This document shows positions 60,759-64,000 of a DNA stretch of 64,000 nucleotides, one piece after another; position 1 is the first letter of the stretch; each line of letters starts with the position of its first letter. Source of the DNA: UBA3478 sp049596955 (lineage in GTDB: Bacteria > Bacteroidota > Bacteroidia > Flavobacteriales > Flavobacteriaceae). The position numbers and the translations under genes are program-made. The stretch lies in assembly GCA_049596955.1 (NCBI GenBank), contig JBMYMD010000012.1, positions 1 through 64,000 on the forward strand, given 5' to 3'. The notes beneath the pieces are model-generated. The model was not told the origin of the DNA and searched no databases. It worked only from the letters and a program-made list of their open reading frames with translations.

Positions 60759-60770
60759 TCACTATATTTG
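60738..60770 (+). promoter_or_regulatory. accA promoter
   Basis: TTG at 60738-60740, a 22-base spacer and TATATTTG at 60763-60770 match the consensus. It overlaps the end of the permease gene and decides that accA starts at the ATG at 60804. Confidence 0.65.
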
Positions 60771-60803
60771 TCGTTCAACTTTAGCGATAAAAACATTCAT
60801 TAT

Positions 60804-61757
60804 ATGGAGTATTTAGAGTTTGAATTACCCATTAAAGAACTTGAAGATCAATTAGTTAAATGTGCTTCTATTGGCGAAGAAAGTGAAATAGACGTCACGG
60901 AAACTTGTAGTAAAATTCAAGAGAAATTAGACGAAATTAAAAAAGACATCTACAAGAACTTAACGCCTTGGCAGCGCGTTCAAATTTCCAGACATCCTAA
61001 TCGTCCTTACACCATGGATTACATTCAGGCCTTGTGTGGAGATACCTTCCTGGAATTGCACGGTGACCGAACAGTAGGTGATGACAAAGCCATGATTGGA
61101 GGATTGGGAAAAATCGGAGATCAGAGTTTTATGTTCATTGGTCAACAAAAAGGATACAACACCAAAACCAGACAGTACAGAAATTTCGGAATGGCGAATC
61201 CTGAGGGATATCGTAAAGCATTGAGATTGATGAAATCTGCTGAAAAATTTGGAATCCCTGTTGTGACATTTATAGATACTCCAGGAGCATATCCTGGCGT
61301 TGAGGCCGAAGAGAGAGGACAGGGTGAAGCAATAGCACGAAACATACTAGAAATGTCTAGACTGAAAGTGCCGATTATTTGCTTTATTATCGGTGAAGGT
61401 GCCTCAGGTGGAGCCTTAGGTATTGGAGTAGGAGACAAAGTTCTTATGCTCGAAAACACCTGGTACTCTGTGATTTCTCCAGAATCTTGCTCATCGATAT
61501 TGTGGAGAAGTTGGGAACACAAAGAGGAGGCTGCCGCAGCACTGAAGTTAACAGCCAAGGATATGAAGCGAATGTCCTTAGTCGACGAAATTGTTAACGA
61601 GCCACTAGGTGGGGCACATTCGAATCGAGAAAAAACATTTGATACCGTACGAAATACAATTGTCAAACATTATAAAACCTTAGCAGCACTTACCCCCAAA
61701 GAACTTGTCAAGCAACGCATGGAGAAGTACTTTGAAATGGGTGTATATCAAGAATAA
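60804..61757 (+). CDS. accA: Acetyl-CoA carboxylase, carboxyltransferase alpha subunit
   Basis: With the beta subunit it transfers CO2 from biotin to acetyl-CoA, the first step of fatty acid synthesis. From the ATG at 60804 it has 317 residues (M-E-Y-L-E-F-E-L-P-I-K-E-L-E). An upstream TTG frame lies in the promoter. Conserved segments include H-P-N-R-P-Y-T-M-D-Y, H-G-D-R, G-Y-N-T-K, P-G-A-Y-P-G and S-G-G-A-L-G-I-G. dnaB follows eight bases later. Confidence 0.96.
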   Translation: MEYLEFELPIKELEDQLVKCASIGEESEIDVTETCSKIQEKLDEIKKDIYKNLTPWQRVQISRHPNRPYTMDYIQALCGDTFLELHGDRTVGDDKAMIGGLGKIGDQSFMFIGQQKGYNTKTRQYRNFGMANPEGYRKALRLMKSAEKFGIPVVTFIDTPGAYPGVEAEERGQGEAIARNILEMSRLKVPIICFIIGEGASGGALGIGVGDKVLMLENTWYSVISPESCSSILWRSWEHKEEAAAALKLTAKDMKRMSLVDEIVNEPLGGAHSNREKTFDTVRNTIVKHYKTLAALTPKELVKQRMEKYFEMGVYQE

Positions 61758-61765
61758 AACATCAA

Positions 61766-63280
61766 ATGGCAGAACGGCTTCCAAATTCTTCAACGCAGCA
61801 AACAAACCCCTCTGTGGTGAGTTTAGAAAAGGGAAAAATCCCTCCTCAGGCTATTGACCTAGAGGCTGTAGTATTGGGTGCCATGCTTATTGATAAAAAA
61901 GGAGTTGACGAAGTCATTGATATCTTGCATAAAGATGTCTTTTATGTAGAGGCGCATCAACATATTTTTGAGGCCGTTTTTCAATTGTTTCAAGAGGCTC
62001 AACCTATTGACTTATTGACGGTATCGAACAAGCTCAAAATGAATGAGAAACTCGATACAGCTGGAGGAGATTACTACTTAATCGAACTCACTCGTAAAGT
62101 GGGTAGCTCTGCTCACATCGAATTTCATGCTCGAATCATTTTGCAAAAATTTGTTCAGCGCTCTTTGATCAAAATTTCTACGGAAATCATTGAAGATTCT
62201 TATGCTGACAATAAAGATGTTTTTGATTTGCTGGATGAGGCAGAAGCCAAGCTTTATGAAGTAACTCAAGGTAACTTAAAAAAATCTGTTGAAACCGCTC
62301 AAGACTTGGTGATTCAAGCCAAACAGAAAATAGAAGAGATTTCGAATAAGGACGGGCTTAGTGGTATTCCATCAGGATATGACAAGCTCGATAAACTCAC
62401 TTCTGGATGGCAACCTAGTGATTTAGTCATTATCGCTGCTCGCCCTGGTATGGGTAAGACGGCATTGACTCTTTCAATGGCTAGAAACATTGCCGTAAAC
62501 ACTAATATTCCAGTGGCCTTTTTCTCTTTAGAGATGTCCTCGGTTCAGCTGATTACACGTTTGATTTCATCAGAAACGGGACTGACATCTGAAAAGCTTA
62601 GAACTGGTAAATTAGAAAAGCACGAGTGGGAGCAGCTCAACGTCAAAGCGAAAGCACTCGAGTCTGCACCCTTATTTATCGATGACACACCATCACTTTC
62701 TATTTTTGATTTGAGAGCGAAGGCGAGAAGATTAGCCTCCCAACATAAAATTAAGCTCATTATCATCGACTACTTACAGCTGATGACTGCGGGTAGCAGC
62801 CAAAAAGGAGGCAATCGAGAACAAGAAATTTCAACCATTTCCAGAAACTTAAAGGCCTTGGCTAAGGAATTGGATATTCCAGTAATAGCCTTATCTCAAT
62901 TGTCTCGTGCTGTAGAGACCAGAGGTGGGTCAAAACGTCCGCTTCTCTCTGATTTAAGAGAGTCCGGTGCTATCGAGCAAGATGCAGATATCGTGTCATT
63001 TATCTATAGACCAGAGTACTATAAAATTGACGAATGGGATGATGAAGATCAGTCACCTACAGATGGGCAGGCAGAACTTATTATTGCAAAGCACCGAAAC
63101 GGCGGTTTAGAGAATATCCGACTGAAGTTTATTGGTGAACTCGGTAGATTTGAAAATTTGGAAGACTTTGATATGCCTTTTGAATTTGAGTCTAAAATGA
63201 ATGACAACTTTGATCAATCTTCCTTCAGAGCCAATCCAAATGATGCTTTTGACGGTTCTGATGATGGCATGCCTTTTTAA
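61766..63280 (+). CDS. dnaB: Replicative DNA helicase DnaB
   Basis: Hexameric helicase that unwinds the replication fork. The 504 residues show the N-terminal DnaG-interacting domain (about 25-130), the P-loop A-R-P-G-M-G-K-T at about 226-233, the Walker B region I-I-I-D-Y-L-Q-L, D-L-R-E-S-G-A-I-E-Q-D-A-D and the arginine finger region. The acidic C-terminal tail (D-D-G-M-P-F) is like that of SSB. No intein is present. Confidence 0.96.
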   Translation: MAERLPNSSTQQTNPSVVSLEKGKIPPQAIDLEAVVLGAMLIDKKGVDEVIDILHKDVFYVEAHQHIFEAVFQLFQEAQPIDLLTVSNKLKMNEKLDTAGGDYYLIELTRKVGSSAHIEFHARIILQKFVQRSLIKISTEIIEDSYADNKDVFDLLDEAEAKLYEVTQGNLKKSVETAQDLVIQAKQKIEEISNKDGLSGIPSGYDKLDKLTSGWQPSDLVIIAARPGMGKTALTLSMARNIAVNTNIPVAFFSLEMSSVQLITRLISSETGLTSEKLRTGKLEKHEWEQLNVKAKALESAPLFIDDTPSLSIFDLRAKARRLASQHKIKLIIIDYLQLMTAGSSQKGGNREQEISTISRNLKALAKELDIPVIALSQLSRAVETRGGSKRPLLSDLRESGAIEQDADIVSFIYRPEYYKIDEWDDEDQSPTDGQAELIIAKHRNGGLENIRLKFIGELGRFENLEDFDMPFEFESKMNDNFDQSSFRANPNDAFDGSDDGMPF

Positions 63281-63283
63281 TTT

Positions 63284-64000
63284 TTACTGTTCTATTTGCT
63301 GAAGTAATTGCTGTAAAACATATTCTACGCCATGCTCTTCATTGCTAAGTGTTTGAAAATTGGCTGCTTCAATTACATTTGGATGTGCATTACCCATAGC
63401 GTAACTCCATGGAGTCAATTCAAGCATTTCAATATCGTTATTAAAATCTCCAAAAACCATAATTTCCTCTGGATGAACCCCTTTGTCTTTTAATAATTGA
63501 TGTAGTGCGAATCCCTTGTTTGCGTCTACATGCGAGATATCCACCCAATGATTCCCCGATACTTTAACCTTGTAATACTCTTCCAAGGATTGCACATGAG
63601 GATAGATTTGTTCTTCTGCATTTCCGTTGTGATTGAGCGCAATTTTTAAAACGGTATGCATAAGGTTTTCATAAGATTTCACCTGTTCATGACCTATATA
63701 AAACTCACTTAGATAGGTTAAAAATCGTTCTGACGTACTCGTGGTCAGTGCAGTACCATTACAGCACAATACCGAGTGAATATCTTTTTGGAGTTTTATC
63801 GCATCTATAATTCGGGACACATCTTCTTTTTGAAGCGGACACTGATGTAATAATTCATCTTTATACATGGTCATGGCTCCGTTTTCTGCAATAAAAATGA
63901 CCTCTTGAGCGATTGGTGCAAGTTTGTCATACATGCTGTTGTATTGCCGTCCACTCGCCGCGATAAATCCAATACCATGTTCTTTTAGTCGCGCATAGAG
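63284..64000 (-). CDS. Cof-like HAD phosphatase, 5' truncated
   Basis: The C-terminal part of a HAD-family sugar or nucleotide phosphatase. The frame remains open through the last 66 bases of the window and includes the motif II segment F-I-A-A-S-G-R-Q-Y near the window edge. Later motifs are D-A-N-K-G-F-A-L (motif III lysine) and V-F-G-D-F-N-N-D-I-E-M-L (motif IV). The N-terminal motif I (D-x-D-G-T) lies beyond the window. It converges on dnaB with a three-base gap. Confidence 0.92.
   Translation of the reverse strand, partial: LYARLKEHGIGFIAASGRQYNSMYDKLAPIAQEVIFIAENGAMTMYKDELLHQCPLQKEDVSRIIDAIKLQKDIHSVLCCNGTALTTSTSERFLTYLSEFYIGHEQVKSYENLMHTVLKIALNHNGNAEEQIYPHVQSLEEYYKVKVSGNHWVDISHVDANKGFALHQLLKDKGVHPEEIMVFGDFNNDIEMLELTPWSYAMGNAHPNVIEAANFQTLSNEEHGVEYVLQQLLQQIEQ

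Noticed and set aside
60768..60803. A TTG start for accA 12 codons upstream
   Set aside because: This TTG is the end of the TATATTTG promoter box. The ATG at 60804 gives the conserved start.

Overview
The window looks like a low-GC chromosome segment from a member of the Bacteroidota, most likely order Flavobacteriales. Three lines of evidence support this. About fifteen genes are preceded by the Bacteroidota-type -7 promoter element TAnnTTTG. The gene order tRNA-Thr, tuf, tRNA-Trp, secE, nusG, rplKAJL, rpoBC and the trio rpmB, rpmG, DUF4295 are typical of the phylum. Typical Bacteroidota families are present (DUF4369 lipoprotein, DUF2805, DUF3467, SurA-like pairs, split transketolase). Genus cannot be read from the sequence. 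I see no insertion sequence, phage, CRISPR array or replication origin.

Layout: 1-13.1 kb is the translation/transcription core (EF-Tu to RNA polymerase beta'), ended by a strong terminator. 13.1-24.3 kb holds RF3, an idi/pterin/manA operon, a membrane-protein operon (SPFH, hydrolase, DUF819, lipoprotein), an S1/P1 nuclease and an AraC-AlkB-DUF2805 operon. 24.3-31 kb has htpG, a compact non-coding element with attenuator-like architecture, a TetR-ABC1 kinase pair, fabH and a sodium symporter. 31-41 kb carries recR, an acyltransferase E2, an exonuclease, cinA, rpmB/rpmG, ftsY, rimO and a beta-lactamase-fold lipoprotein. 41-46 kb has two SurA-like folding factors and aconitase.

46.2-52.8 kb is a carotenoid locus. 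A five-gene biosynthetic series (crtI, crtB, crtZ, crtD-like, cruF-like) lies behind a MerR/B12-domain regulator that resembles the CarH photoreceptors. A CrtA-like gene runs into it from the other side. The regulator's own promoter is overlapped by a perfect inverted repeat, which suggests direct light- or cobalamin-responsive autoregulation. No lycopene cyclase or GGPP synthase is present; idi, at 14.8 kb, supplies the isoprenoid precursor.

52.7-64 kb has a 566-base AT-rich gap, tRNA-Leu and tRNA-Lys, aroK, a phosphoribosyltransferase, an FKBP lipoprotein, split transketolase, tgt, an LptF/G permease, accA, dnaB and a truncated HAD phosphatase. The observations most worth following are the CarH-like regulator with its operator, and the 26.3-26.44 kb non-coding element.
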